A stretch of DNA of 64,000 nucleotides from Roseiarcus sp963784805 (GCA_963784805.1 CAWASR010000019.1:248001-312000), one strand, 5' to 3'; counted from the stretch's first letter, positions 43,790-52,937 are shown. The notes: generated from the letters alone by a model not told the origin. Made by a program: numbers and translations.

Positions 43790-44638
43790 TTACGCGATCG
43801 CATTCTCGAGCCGCGGCTTCGCGCTGCGGCGAAACGCCGCAAAGCCGAGGCCCGCGAAGCCGAGCAGCATCATTCCCCAGGTCGCGGGCTCGGGGACGGC
43901 AGAACCAACAACCGAAAAGTCGATCTGCTTCATCTGGTTCCAGGCGCCTTGCCCGCTGTCCAGATAAACGAACACGTCCTTGATCAGGTAGCCCTGCTGG
44001 GCGCCCCACTCGTCGAAGCCGAGCACGCCGAAGTCCTTCGTGTCAGGAACACCAGTGAACGTGTAAGACTCGCTTTCGCCGTTCGTGTAATCGATGAGTA
44101 CGTGGACGTCGCCGTTGAAGGTGTACGAGGTTGTACACTTTTTCTTAACGCAAGTGACGACCGCGTTCGTTGCATCGATCTGGCCACGAAAGAGCATGCC
44201 GTCGAAGCCGGCATAGGAAGGATTGCCTTTCGTCGGAAGGGTATTGCTGAGCCCCGGGTTCGTGAACTCGAATTGCAGCAGAGCATTTGTTGGGCTGCCG
44301 GCGCCGTCCGATTTCAGCGTCGCATAGCCGCTTCCGACATTGCTGAAATTCTGGGCCGTCCCGGCGCTCCCTTGTCCGTCCGACGCCTGCGCGAGGATGT
44401 TCTTGAAGGTGTCGTCATTCTTGCCGAGCGAACCGTAGGTCGAGCTAACGCCTGCAGTCTTCTTGTCGATGAACATAGAGAGGTCGTCGGCGTCGTCGCC
44501 CTGATTGTCCGACTGGCAGTTGAAAAAGGTGACATGCAGTCCGACTTGATCCGTGGTGCATTGCGCCGCATGCGCCGGCATCGCCAGCGCCATTGCGCCC
44601 CCGATTATTGCCAAGCCCGTCAGAACTTTCGCTTTCAT
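43790..44638 (-). CDS. PEP-CTERM sorting-domain protein
   Basis: 282 residues from the ATG at 44638. A signal peptide (about 1-25, ending PAHAAQC) leads to a 220-residue mature domain with four Cys (CTTDQ, FFNCQSD, VTCVKKKC) and many Gly, Asp, Asn and Ser. The sorting signal VPEPATWGMMLLGFAGLGFA is followed by FRRSAKPRLENAIA, a basic end identical in its last 14 residues to that of the protein at 45377. The mature part matches nothing I recognise. It sits inside a duplicated unit with the 3' end conserved at DNA level and the body divergent. Confidence 0.88.
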   Translation of the reverse strand: MKAKVLTGLAIIGGAMALAMPAHAAQCTTDQVGLHVTFFNCQSDNQGDDADDLSMFIDKKTAGVSSTYGSLGKNDDTFKNILAQASDGQGSAGTAQNFSNVGSGYATLKSDGAGSPTNALLQFEFTNPGLSNTLPTKGNPSYAGFDGMLFRGQIDATNAVVTCVKKKCTTSYTFNGDVHVLIDYTNGESESYTFTGVPDTKDFGVLGFDEWGAQQGYLIKDVFVYLDSGQGAWNQMKQIDFSVVGSAVPEPATWGMMLLGFAGLGFAAFRRSAKPRLENAIA

Positions 44639-44839
44639 GATTGAGTCCCCGATCCCCGGCCAAGCCAAGCTCGCGCACCCGCTCAAAGCCTAGCTCGTTA
44701 TCCACCCCCTCGCGGGAAAAATTTCCTGCAAAGGCCTCAAGTGCAGATAATCCGATTCCATTGAGGAGAACGCTCTGTTACCGAGCGTCGCCTGCTCCCG
44801 CATCCAACCTGCGACTGGACGGCCATCGCCGTCCCGAAG

Positions 44840-44880
44840 CACGCCGGCCACCGCCAGCGCCTTAAGCGCGAATTTATTTA
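44840..44880 (-). pseudogene. Start-less remnant of a PEP-CTERM gene 5' end
   Basis: On the minus strand the segment TTAAATAAATTCGCGCTTAA matches, codon by codon, the first codons of the intact gene at 46060 (ATG AGC AAA ... TTT GCG CTG AAG GCG). The start codon has become TTA and two codons are missing. The flank upstream (44881-45080) aligns with the upstream flank of the intact gene. It is the remaining 5' end of the gene whose body was replaced. Confidence 0.6.
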
Positions 44881-45324
44881 AGTATATTCCCCGTAGTCCC
44901 GCATGAGGCGACGCCCCGCGCCACCCGGCGGCATCCGCCCCCGGATCGCCACCATGCCGCTACGTTAGCCGCAGCCAGCAAGTTGTCAAGCGTAAATGTG
45001 CGGCGTCATCGGGTCGCGGGTTTCCTCACGTGACATTTCGCGACGCGGCGTTTCCACAGTTCAGGCTTGGCCCGGCCGCTCGGCTGATCGCGCACTCGGC
45101 GATCAAACATGCAAAGGACCGCCGGATCGGCGGCCTTTGCCTTCTGCGCAGCAGTTTTAACGGACCATTCTTTAACCCGGCGGGGGTGCGCCGAGGCGGC
45201 GCCTTGCGCCGCGACGGTAAGCCCGCGCAGCCGCCGGGAGCGCCAACATGCTTTTCGTTAAATCTGGCTCCGGCGGAAAGCGGGCGGCGTCCGGGTCGGC
45301 GATTGCGCGCCGGGCCCGCCAACG

Positions 45325-45348
45325 AAAAAGGCCGCCTCGCGGCGGCCT
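45325..45348 (-). terminator. Rho-independent terminator
   Basis: Minus-strand stem GGCCGCC / GGCGGCC with a GCGA tetraloop, followed directly by TTTTTC, located 29 bp after the stop of the PEP-CTERM gene at 45377. The equivalent place in copy A (around 43737-43756) has a rearranged stem and no T tract. Confidence 0.85.
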
Positions 45349-45376
45349 CTCCCGAAATCAGCGCGCGAAAGTTCGG

Positions 45377-46060
45377 TTACGCGATCGCATTCTCGAGCCG
45401 CGGCTTCGCGCTGCGGCGGAACGCCGCAAAGCCAAGGCCAGCGAAGCCGATCAGCATCATTCCCCAGGTCGAGGGTTCGGGAACGCCAGTTATTACGGTA
45501 TTAGCCCCGACCTCGCCCGTTCCTTTCGACCCGAGAACGTCCGCCACAGCGAAAAAGCCCTTAGCGTTCGCGACGAAGTTCGACGTCTGCACCCCAGCAA
45601 TGGTGAAATCGATCGGTCCGGCCGTCGCGGGCGAACTCGTTCCGTTCCAGACGCCTTGCAAACCGGCCGACATATTGCCGAATCCACCGCTGGGACCCGG
45701 AATGTTGTTTATCGGCGACTGAAAGGTAAACGCAGGGGAAGGGAAAGGACTCGTTACGGTGACATCGCTACTGGTTATTGCGGTGTTCAAGTTCCAGCCG
45801 ATGGTGATGTGGCTGCCTCCGGTGGAGGCGAAGAGGGTCGCCCCATCTTCCAAAGTGACGACCACATTGACGTTTGAGCCGGAGTCGGTCACGGTCATCG
45901 TCGCCTGAGTCACGCCCGGCGTCGCATCGACTGCGCTTGTATCATAAACGTTCATGTCGAACGTTAATACCGCCGCCTGTGCCGGCCCGGACGCCGCTAG
46001 GGCCAGCGCACACAATGCGCCGCCGGCGATCGCCTTCAGCGCAAAATTACTTTTGCTCAT
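45377..46060 (-). CDS. PEP-CTERM sorting-domain protein
   Basis: 227 residues from the ATG at 46060. A signal peptide (1 to about 30, ending PAQAAV) is followed by a beta-rich mature domain (FDMNVYDTSAVDATPG, AFTFQSPINNIPGPSGG and similar) and the sorting signal VPEPSTWGMMLIGFAGLGFA, plus FRRSAKPRLENAIA. The last 14 residues are identical to those of the protein at 43790, and the DNA of the last 100 bp is nearly so, although the mature domains are unrelated in sequence. A terminator follows at 45325-45348. Confidence 0.88.
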   Translation of the reverse strand: MSKSNFALKAIAGGALCALALAASGPAQAAVLTFDMNVYDTSAVDATPGVTQATMTVTDSGSNVNVVVTLEDGATLFASTGGSHITIGWNLNTAITSSDVTVTSPFPSPAFTFQSPINNIPGPSGGFGNMSAGLQGVWNGTSSPATAGPIDFTIAGVQTSNFVANAKGFFAVADVLGSKGTGEVGANTVITGVPEPSTWGMMLIGFAGLGFAAFRRSAKPRLENAIA

Positions 46061-46286
46061 GTGTATTCCCCATTGTCCCGCATGTCGCGACGCCGCGCGC
46101 CGCGTGGCGGCGTCGCCCACTGATCGCCACCATTACGTTAGGTAAGTTACAACCGCCCTGGTTGTCAACTGGAATCGCGCTGCGTCACCCCGTCGCAGGT
46201 TTCTTCACGTGACATTTCCCGACCCGGCGCTTCCGGTTGAGCCTGGCCCGGCCGCTCGGCTTGCGCCCCTCGGACGTCGCCACCAT

Positions 46287-47321
46287 ATGGCGGGCATGTT
46301 CGATTCCTCCCAATCCCCTACCGCCGCATTGGCGCTCGACGTCGAGAGCCCATCGCAGGGTCCCGGCGTTTCAGGGCCGCCAAGCGACGTCGCGCTTCTC
46401 GACGACTATTCGCGCGCGGTCGCCGATGTCGTCGAGCGCGTCGGCCCCAGCGTCGTGCGCATCGACGTGCGCAAGCAGGGACGCGGCGCCGGTTCTGGCT
46501 CCGGCGTCATCATTGCCTCCGACGGCCTCGCGCTGACCAACAGCCATGTCGTCCAGGGCGCCCGCCGGGTCGCGCTGACGACGCTCGAGGGCCGCGAACT
46601 CCAGGCGCGGGTGCTCGGCGACGATCCCGACACCGACCTTGCGCTCCTGCGGGTGGACGCCGACATAACGTTGCCTGCGGCCAAACTCGGCGACAGCTCC
46701 AAACTGCGGCGCGGGCAGATCGCCATCGCCATCGGCAATCCGCTCGGCTTCGACGCCACGGTGACCGCCGGCGTCGTCTCGGCGCTCGGACGCTCGCTGC
46801 AGTCGCGCACCGGGCGGATGATCGAAGACGTGGTGCAGACCGACGCCGCGCTCAATCCCGGCAATTCCGGCGGCCCGCTGGTCTCCTCGGCCGGCGAGGT
46901 GATCGGCGTCAACACCGCGGTCATCATGGGCGCGCAGGGCATCTGCTTCGCCGTCGCCTCCAACACCGCCAATTTCGTCGCCGGCGAGATCGCCCGGCAC
47001 GGGCGGGTGCGTCGCGCCTATATCGGAATTGGCGCGGCGACGACCGCGATCCCGCGCCGCATCGCGCTCAGACTGGGCCTCGCGCAGGCGACCGGCGCCC
47101 GCATTCTCAGCGTCGATCAGGCCGGGCCGGCGGCCCACGCCGGGCTGTTGTCGGGCGACCTCGTCATCGGACTCGACGGCAAGCCCGTGACGAGCGTCGG
47201 CGAATTGCTGCGCGCGCTCGACGCCGAAAAGATCGACCGAACCATCAGCGTCGATTTTCTGCGCCGTTCGGAGCAGTCGCGAGTGTGGATCGGACCGGTC
47301 GAGCGCCCGCAAGGCGCCTGA
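46287..47321 (+). CDS. HtrA/DegP-like trypsin-type serine protease with PDZ domain
   Basis: 344 residues from the ATG at 46287. The trypsin-fold catalytic triad is visible as His in LTNSHVVQG, Asp in DDPDTDLALLRVD and Ser in NPGNSGGPLVS. A C-terminal PDZ domain (about 255-340, with YIGIGAATTAIPRR and AHAGLLSGDLVIGLDGKPV) follows. No signal peptide or membrane segment is evident, so unlike DegP it may act in the cytoplasm. The frame is open back to 46209, but that extension lies in the duplicated PEP-CTERM flank, which argues for the internal start. It ends just before the convergent DedA gene. Confidence 0.9.
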   Translation: MAGMFDSSQSPTAALALDVESPSQGPGVSGPPSDVALLDDYSRAVADVVERVGPSVVRIDVRKQGRGAGSGSGVIIASDGLALTNSHVVQGARRVALTTLEGRELQARVLGDDPDTDLALLRVDADITLPAAKLGDSSKLRRGQIAIAIGNPLGFDATVTAGVVSALGRSLQSRTGRMIEDVVQTDAALNPGNSGGPLVSSAGEVIGVNTAVIMGAQGICFAVASNTANFVAGEIARHGRVRRAYIGIGAATTAIPRRIALRLGLAQATGARILSVDQAGPAAHAGLLSGDLVIGLDGKPVTSVGELLRALDAEKIDRTISVDFLRRSEQSRVWIGPVERPQGA

Positions 47322-47331
47322 GCGGCATCGC

Positions 47332-47976
47332 TTAATCCCTCGGCTGCACCAGCGGCCCGGGAAAGGCCTTCAGCGCCTCTTCCTCGAGCGCTCTTTCGTG
47401 ATGCCGGATGAAGCGGGCGGCGATATAGGCGCCGATAATTGCGCAGATGAGGACAGCCACCCCGATCGGGCGGGCGTAGGTTTCGAACGCCTTGCCCAGC
47501 ATGTAGCCGCCCACGCCGAAAATCGAGGCCCAGATAACGCCGCCGGCGGCGTTAAAGAAAAAGAATCGCTCCCAGTTGAACCGGTTGACGCCGGCGAGGA
47601 AAGCCGCGAATGTGCGCAACACCGCGACGAACCGACCGAAGAAGACAATCTTGCCGCCGTGCCTGAGAAAGAGGTACTGGCCGAGCTTCAACCGTTTCTC
47701 GTCCAGATTGACATAGCGTCCGTACCGATAGGCGAGCGGAAAGCCGAACTCCCGCCCGACCCAGTAGCCGCAATTGTCGCCGATGATGGCGCCGGCTGCG
47801 GCGGCGCCGATGACGCCGTAAAGGTGCAGCGTCCCTTTGGCCGCCAGAATCGCCGCGGTCACGAGCGCGGTCTCGCCCGGCATCGGAACTCCGGCGCTCT
47901 CCAGGCCGACGACGATGAAGACCGCAAGATAGCCATATGTCGAGAGGAACGCGTGCAGATGAGGCACGAGGACCAT
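47332..47976 (-). CDS. DedA-family membrane protein
   Basis: 214 residues. It contains the DedA/SNARE-associated (VTT) domain with signature VFFGRFVAVLRTFAAFLAG followed by NRFNWERFFFFNAAGG, and about five hydrophobic segments. DedA proteins are proposed undecaprenyl-phosphate or phospholipid translocases/flippases. Its ATG is 1 bp from the stop of the upstream 129-residue gene, so the two form an operon. A short C-terminal tail is rich in Glu and Arg. Confidence 0.9.
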   Translation of the reverse strand: MVLVPHLHAFLSTYGYLAVFIVVGLESAGVPMPGETALVTAAILAAKGTLHLYGVIGAAAAGAIIGDNCGYWVGREFGFPLAYRYGRYVNLDEKRLKLGQYLFLRHGGKIVFFGRFVAVLRTFAAFLAGVNRFNWERFFFFNAAGGVIWASIFGVGGYMLGKAFETYARPIGVAVLICAIIGAYIAARFIRHHERALEEEALKAFPGPLVQPRD

Positions 47977-47977
47977 G

Positions 47978-48367
47978 TCAGGGGAGCGCCTTGGTCCCGG
48001 TCAGGCGGCGCGCGTTGGCTCGGACTTTTCTTCTCGCCGGCGCCCCGGCCGCCTGGGCGATGCCGGCGAGACCGAGCGAAAGGTCCTGCGGCGTTCGCAC
48101 GCCGCCGAACGCGACCTTGATCACGAACGCCCCCCAGGCGGCTTGCGCGGCGAAAGTCCCCTCGACCATCGCGTCGACCTTCTCTTGAACCATGAGACGG
48201 GCCTCGCGCGCCTTCTCGGTTGGCCCGCCGCCGGGGGACATCAGGGTCTGCGTTCGGGCGGCGATGGTCAAGGCCGCGTCGACCCCCGCCTGGGCGTTGG
48301 CCTTGGCGATGGCGAGCGACTTGCTCGCGAGACGTGTTGAAACCATCGGCGCGGCCCTCAGCCTCAT
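47978..48367 (-). CDS. Small helical protein, possibly phasin-like
   Basis: 129 residues. Predicted as helical throughout, with Ala-rich segments such as LASKSLAIAKANAQAGVDAA and VEGTFAAQAAWGAFV. This amphipathic composition is reminiscent of phasins, but no signature is decisive. No signal peptide. It sits directly before the DedA gene (1-bp spacing) and is likely co-transcribed with it. I cannot assign a function. Confidence 0.55.
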   Translation of the reverse strand: MRLRAAPMVSTRLASKSLAIAKANAQAGVDAALTIAARTQTLMSPGGGPTEKAREARLMVQEKVDAMVEGTFAAQAAWGAFVIKVAFGGVRTPQDLSLGLAGIAQAAGAPARRKVRANARRLTGTKALP

Positions 48368-48528
48368 GAAGCCCCGGCCAGACGCCGGGGAACAGAGTCA
48401 GCTTCCTTATGACGCACAATGCGTTAACTTCCGCCGCCCGGCAAGTCCGCGGCGCCGTCGCGGCTTGACAAGCGCTCCCTCGATCGACTGCCCTCCGATG
48501 GCCGAACACGCCTCTGACGGAGCCGCCG

Positions 48529-48903
48529 ATGACCCGCTCGCCTCTCATTCTCGCCGCCTTGGCCGCCTTGCTGGGCGCGGCCGGCGTCGCCCTCGCGGCG
48601 GCGGCGGCCCATGCGGGCGGCGGCGACCTTGCCCGCACTGCGGCGCTTTTTCTCATTCTGCACGCCACGGCGGGGCTCGGCGTCGCCGCCCACGCCCGCG
48701 TGGCGACCCGATGGTCGCGGGGGCTGATCGCCATCGGCCTCATCATGGAGGCCGGCGCGGCGCTGTTCGCGGCGGAACTTGGCGCCCACGCCTTCACCGG
48801 CCACCGACTGTTTCCATTCGCCGCGCCGATCGGCGGTACGACGATGATTTTGTCGTGGCTCGCTTTGGCGGTTCTGTTTCTGGCGGCGGCGAGGGCGCGC
48901 TGA
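48529..48903 (+). CDS. DUF423 family membrane protein
   Basis: 124 residues with four hydrophobic helices. The DUF423 pattern (an Ala-rich first helix, then DLARTAALFLILHATAGL, and GALAFA/GAALFAAELGAHAFTG) is clear. Function of the family is not established. It is monocistronic, divergent from the DedA pair. The following gap (48904-49303, 400 bp) shows no convincing gene. Confidence 0.88.
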   Translation: MTRSPLILAALAALLGAAGVALAAAAAHAGGGDLARTAALFLILHATAGLGVAAHARVATRWSRGLIAIGLIMEAGAALFAAELGAHAFTGHRLFPFAAPIGGTTMILSWLALAVLFLAAARAR

Positions 48904-49303
48904 CGTTGCCAGTCCAGCCCTTGGCTCGGCGCGTCACGCCGCGTCGTTCTTTCGGCCGTCCCGACGGCCGGCGACTGACCAGAAGGTTGGTTCGGCGTTC
49001 GCAACCCGTGTCTCCCAGCGCTTCATTGGTTGCGCCGCGACACGAGGGACGTGTCGGCGCAACTCCCGGATCGCGTCGGCGCCATGCCGGCTCGGGATCG
49101 GGGCTGCTTTGCGCCTGGGGTTTGGCGCCCGGCGCGGCGGCGTCGGGGCTGTGGGCGAACCGCTGCCGCCGGCCTCCTCCCGCTCGCTTTTATTGACGAT
49201 CGCCAACCGCGCCGCCGCGACGGTCTGATCGTGGCGTGGTCGAGGAGCGTTTAATCTTGTAAGCTGGCCTAAAGTTCCTCTTTCAACGGCATTGACGGCC
49301 ACA

Positions 49304-50116
49304 ATGAAAAAATCAAACGCGTTCTACATACTTCTGACGGTCGCTGGCCTCTCCGCCCCGGCCCGAAGCCAGGACGCTCTGGAGCGTCCCGCCGCCGACC
49401 CCTATTCTTTCAGTCCGCCGGCCAACAGCTGGCAAGCGAGCGGCCCCAACTCTACATTTGGTTCCACGGACTCCGATGGATATGGAGGCGAGAGCGATAC
49501 TTATCCTGGTCGATCGGATGCAACCCCCGCCCCTTACGGCAACTATGGCGACGGCTCGGCTTCAAATTCCGACGACCCGGGCGGCGTCCTAAATCCATAT
49601 GGCCGTTATGGCGAGCCTTACCCCGCCAATAACACGAAAAATTCCTATGGAGGCAACAGCAACCCCTACGGCGATCGATCCAATTCCGATCCCTATGCGA
49701 CCGATGCGCCAGGCGGATACAATCAGTATGGCGACCATTTTCGCGGCGCGACTTCAAATCCTTATGGCGCCTACTCTGCGTCAAATCCTGACGGGGACTA
49801 TGGGAGCCCATATAGCCGTCCGCCGTCGGCGCGCTCGCCCGCCGCCGCCTCTTCGAAGGTCCAGGACCAAAACAGCGGGTTTGGCGCGGAACTGAACTCG
49901 GACCCCTTTCCTGGCGCCGCCGACCCCTTCGCAAATCGATCTGCAACAAGCCCAGGCCTCAAGAGCACGCCGAAAATCGACAATCTCGACGGCTTGCTGG
50001 GCGGCGGCATGACCTCGAACCTCTCCGACGCCGGCCCGAAACCGGTCGACCTGGGCATTTATCCAGGCCTGCCCGGGGCAAGCTCCAATTCTCTCTCGAC
50101 TTCCCCGAATCCTTAA
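49304..50116 (+). CDS. Secreted NPYG-rich low-complexity protein
   Basis: 270 residues from the ATG at 49304 (a second ATG at 49292 is also possible). A signal peptide (about 1-23, ending PARSQ) is followed by some 180 residues very rich in Asn, Pro, Tyr, Gly, Ser and Asp, with repeated NPYG, YG and PYG words (VLNPYGRYGEPYP, SNPYGDRS, TSNPYGAYS). The last part (about 230-270) is less repetitive. The composition resembles surface or extracellular matrix proteins and would be intrinsically disordered. I recognise no family. It stands alone, with its downstream region (50117-50183) being the 3' flank of ade. Confidence 0.7.
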   Translation: MKKSNAFYILLTVAGLSAPARSQDALERPAADPYSFSPPANSWQASGPNSTFGSTDSDGYGGESDTYPGRSDATPAPYGNYGDGSASNSDDPGGVLNPYGRYGEPYPANNTKNSYGGNSNPYGDRSNSDPYATDAPGGYNQYGDHFRGATSNPYGAYSASNPDGDYGSPYSRPPSARSPAAASSKVQDQNSGFGAELNSDPFPGAADPFANRSATSPGLKSTPKIDNLDGLLGGGMTSNLSDAGPKPVDLGIYPGLPGASSNSLSTSPNP

Positions 50117-50183
50117 TTCCGCGATCAACTGGCGTCCGGGGCAGGCTCGGCGATATCGAGTGCATCGGCAAGGAGAGGCGTCA

Positions 50184-51893
50184 TCAGTCCCTTACGAACT
50201 CGAACTTGTCCACGTCGACGAGGCCTTTGTCGGTGATCTTGAGATGCGGGATCACTGGCAGCGGCAGGAACGCGACCTGCAGAAACGGCTCGGCCAGCGT
50301 CACTCCCAGCCCCCTGGCCGCCGAGCGCAAGGGAATCAATGACTCCCGCACCTCCTCGAAGCTCATCAGGCTCATCAGACCCGCGACTGGAAGCGGCATT
50401 TCCGCCACCACTTTTCCGTCCTGGGCGACCGCGAAGCCGCCCTCGATCTCGCGCAAGCGGTTGATGGCGACAGCCATGTCTGTCTCATTGACGCCGACCA
50501 CGCACAGATTGTGGCAGTCGTGGCCGACCGATGACGCGATCGCGCCGCGCTTCATGCCGAACCCCTGGACGAATGCGGTCGCCATGTTGTCGTTGACGCC
50601 ATGCCGGGCGACGACGGAGACCTTGACGATGTCCTGGTCGAGATCGACGCCGCGCTGGCCGTCCGCATAGGGAAGCGTCACCGGAACGCGGTTGGTGATG
50701 ATCTTGCCGGGAATGACGCCGATCGCCTGGGTCGAGGGCCCCTGCCCCCGGGCCGCGAAGTCGCCGGGCTCGACGTGGCGGGCCTTGACGCTTCCGCGCC
50801 CGACCGGGGCGAGCGCGCCGCGCGTCGCGAACAGCGCGTCGTCCACAATGCGTCCGCCCGCCAGCACCATGCCGACGGCGCAATGCTCCAGATCGTCGAT
50901 GATTGCGAGGTCAGCCCGCCAGCCGGGCGCGACGAGGCCGCGGTCGCGCAGGCCAAAGATGCGGGCGGCCGAAATCGTCGCGGCGCGGTAGGCGGCGAGC
51001 GGGGGCGCGCCGAGCCGGATCGCGGTGCGGATGATGAAGTCGAGATGGCCCTCCTCCGCGATGTCGAGCGGATTGCGGTCGTCGGTGCAAAGGGCGATGA
51101 AGGGCGAATTGCGTTCGGTGATGATGGCGCTGAGCGCGTGCAGGTCCTTGCAGACCGAACCCTCGCGGATCAGCACCTGCATTCCCTTTGACAGCTTTTC
51201 TCTGGCCTCCGGCAGGTTGGTCACCTCGTGATCGGTGCGCACGCCCGCGCTCAGATAGCCGTTGAGGGCATAGCCGCTGAGCAGAGGGCTGTGCCCGTCA
51301 ATCGGCCGGGTCTGAAACGCCGCGAGCTTGGCGAGGCACATCGGGTCGCGCGCCAGCAGGCCAGGGAAATTCATGAATTCCGCCAGCCCAAGCACCTTGG
51401 GGTGATCGGCCAGGGGCAGAAGATCCTCCGCCTCCAGCCGCGCGCCCGAAGTCTCGAGATTTGTCGCGGGAACGCAGCTCGAGAGCTGGACCCGCAGATC
51501 CATCGCGGTCGCCATCGCCGCGTCTAGAAAATAGCGCAGACCCGCCAGGCCCAGCACATTGGCGATCTCGTGCGGATCGCAGATCGCCGTCGTCACGCCG
51601 TGGCCCAGCACGCAGCGGTCGAATTCAAGTGGGGTGATCAGCGAGGATTCGACATGGCAGTGGGTGTCGATGAAGCCCGGGACGACAACCTTGCCGCTGA
51701 CGTCGATCTCGCGTCGCCCGGTATATTCGCCCAGCGTTCCGACGATGCGGTCGTTGCAGATCGCGACGTCGCTGCGGATCAGCTCGCCGCTGACGAGATC
51801 GAATATCCGCCCGCCCTTGAGGACGAGATCCGCCCTGGCGAGCCCCTGGCCCTGCTCGATCGCTCGCGACAGATAGGCGATGGCGTCGCTCAT
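50184..51893 (-). CDS. ade: Adenine deaminase
   Basis: 569 residues. It converts adenine to hypoxanthine and ammonia in purine salvage. It belongs to the amidohydrolase superfamily, with metal-ligand motif PGFIDTHCHVESSLI near the N-terminus and DPHEIANVLG. The C-terminal part has HDCHNLCVVG, typical of bacterial Ade. The ATG at 51893 has GAGGAG 7 nt upstream; the open frame extends to 52736 but that extension is antisense to pdxY. It is divergent from pdxY with a shared 150-bp upstream region. Confidence 0.95.
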   Translation of the reverse strand: MSDAIAYLSRAIEQGQGLARADLVLKGGRIFDLVSGELIRSDVAICNDRIVGTLGEYTGRREIDVSGKVVVPGFIDTHCHVESSLITPLEFDRCVLGHGVTTAICDPHEIANVLGLAGLRYFLDAAMATAMDLRVQLSSCVPATNLETSGARLEAEDLLPLADHPKVLGLAEFMNFPGLLARDPMCLAKLAAFQTRPIDGHSPLLSGYALNGYLSAGVRTDHEVTNLPEAREKLSKGMQVLIREGSVCKDLHALSAIITERNSPFIALCTDDRNPLDIAEEGHLDFIIRTAIRLGAPPLAAYRAATISAARIFGLRDRGLVAPGWRADLAIIDDLEHCAVGMVLAGGRIVDDALFATRGALAPVGRGSVKARHVEPGDFAARGQGPSTQAIGVIPGKIITNRVPVTLPYADGQRGVDLDQDIVKVSVVARHGVNDNMATAFVQGFGMKRGAIASSVGHDCHNLCVVGVNETDMAVAINRLREIEGGFAVAQDGKVVAEMPLPVAGLMSLMSFEEVRESLIPLRSAARGLGVTLAEPFLQVAFLPLPVIPHLKITDKGLVDVDKFEFVRD

Positions 51894-52046
51894 GGATCGC
51901 TCCTCGACAGGCGCAGCGTGAAGGGTCCCGCGCATTGTTTCAGGCTTGGAGAGCGGGCTCAAGGGTCTCGAGCGCGCTTCCAGACCGACGATCCGGGCGA
52001 CGGAACCCGCTTTGACGACTCGATGCGAATCGTCGTTCGTTGCGCC

Positions 52047-52901
52047 ATGCTCGGGCCGATCCTCTCGATCCAGTCGCATGTCGTTTACGGCCATGTCGGC
52101 AATTCGGCCGCGGTCTTCGCCTTGCAGCGGCTGGGACGCGAGGTCTGGCCGCTGATGAGCGTGCAGTATTCGAGCCATACAGGCTATGCCGGCTGGCGCG
52201 GACGGGCTTTTGACGCCGGGATGATCGACGAGTGCGTGGCAGGACTGCAGGCGATCGGCGCGCTCTCTCGATGCGCCGGCGCGCTGACGGGCTATCTCGG
52301 CACGGCGGAGATCGGGGAAGCGGCGCTGCGCGCGTTCGCCAGCGTCCGCGCCGCCAATCCGGCCGCGGCCTACGCCTGCGATCCGGTGATCGGCGACGTC
52401 GGCCGCGGGGCCTATGTCGCGGCCGGCGTGGCCGAGTTCTTCCGCGACCGCGCCCTGCCCTCGGCGACGATTGCGACTCCGAACGCCTTCGAACTGGAGT
52501 GGCTGACCGGCGCTGAGGCGCGGACGCTGCCGCAGGCCCGCGCGGCGATCGCGGCGCTGCGCGCGCGCGGGCCGAGCGTCGTGGTCGCCAAGTCGCTGGC
52601 GCTCGACGACACGCCGGCCGACGCGCTCGACATGCTGGCGGGCGACGAGGCCGGGTTCTGGCGGCTGCGCGCGCCCAAACTGCCGATCGCGGTCAACGGC
52701 GCCGGCGACCTGTTCGCGGCGCTGTTCTTTCACCATTGGCTCGAGAGCCGCGCGACCGCGCAGGCGCTGTCACTGGCGGCCTCGGCCGTCCATGGCGTCA
52801 TCGCCGCGACGCTCGCCTCGGGCTCGCGGGAGCTGGCGCTGATCGCCGCCCAGGACGCCCTGGTCCGGCCGCCGACGCTCCTGCGGGCGGAGGCGGTCTG
52901 A
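52047..52901 (+). CDS. pdxY: Pyridoxal kinase
   Basis: 284 residues. It phosphorylates pyridoxal for the vitamin B6 salvage pathway. It is a member of the ribokinase-like PfkB family in its PdxY/PdxK branch, with SIQSHVVYGHVGNSAAVF at the substrate site, PNAFELEWLTG, and the anion-hole region NGAGDLFAALF (GAGD). I choose the ATG at 52047 because it matches the start of E. coli PdxY; an ATG at 52023 is also in frame. The product, PLP, is the cofactor of GlgP in this same window, but no regulatory link is seen. Confidence 0.93.
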   Translation: MLGPILSIQSHVVYGHVGNSAAVFALQRLGREVWPLMSVQYSSHTGYAGWRGRAFDAGMIDECVAGLQAIGALSRCAGALTGYLGTAEIGEAALRAFASVRAANPAAAYACDPVIGDVGRGAYVAAGVAEFFRDRALPSATIATPNAFELEWLTGAEARTLPQARAAIAALRARGPSVVVAKSLALDDTPADALDMLAGDEAGFWRLRAPKLPIAVNGAGDLFAALFFHHWLESRATAQALSLAASAVHGVIAATLASGSRELALIAAQDALVRPPTLLRAEAV

Positions 52902-52937
52902 AACTCGGTTTGATAGTGTGTTATTTAGCGCCCGGAA

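Larger units (their letters stand above)
43692..45080. repeat. Duplicated PEP-CTERM unit, copy A
   Basis: Three separate stretches of copy A recur in copy B: the 3' flank (43692-43725 versus 45082-45116, sharing CGGCTGATCGC and AAACATGC), the 3' gene end (43776-43890 versus 45362-45480) and the 5' flank (44878-45080 versus 46056-46265). The order is the same but the gene bodies between them differ. Confidence 0.7.
45082..46265. repeat. Duplicated PEP-CTERM unit, copy B
   Basis: Carries the same flanks and 3' gene end as copy A, in the same order. A stem-loop at 45113-45138 (AAAGGaCCGCC / CGGCGGcCTTT) lies right after its left shared flank and looks like the terminator of a lost plus-strand gene, because in copy A the same flank follows the plus-strand PEP-CTERM gene at 43695. 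Confidence 0.65.
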
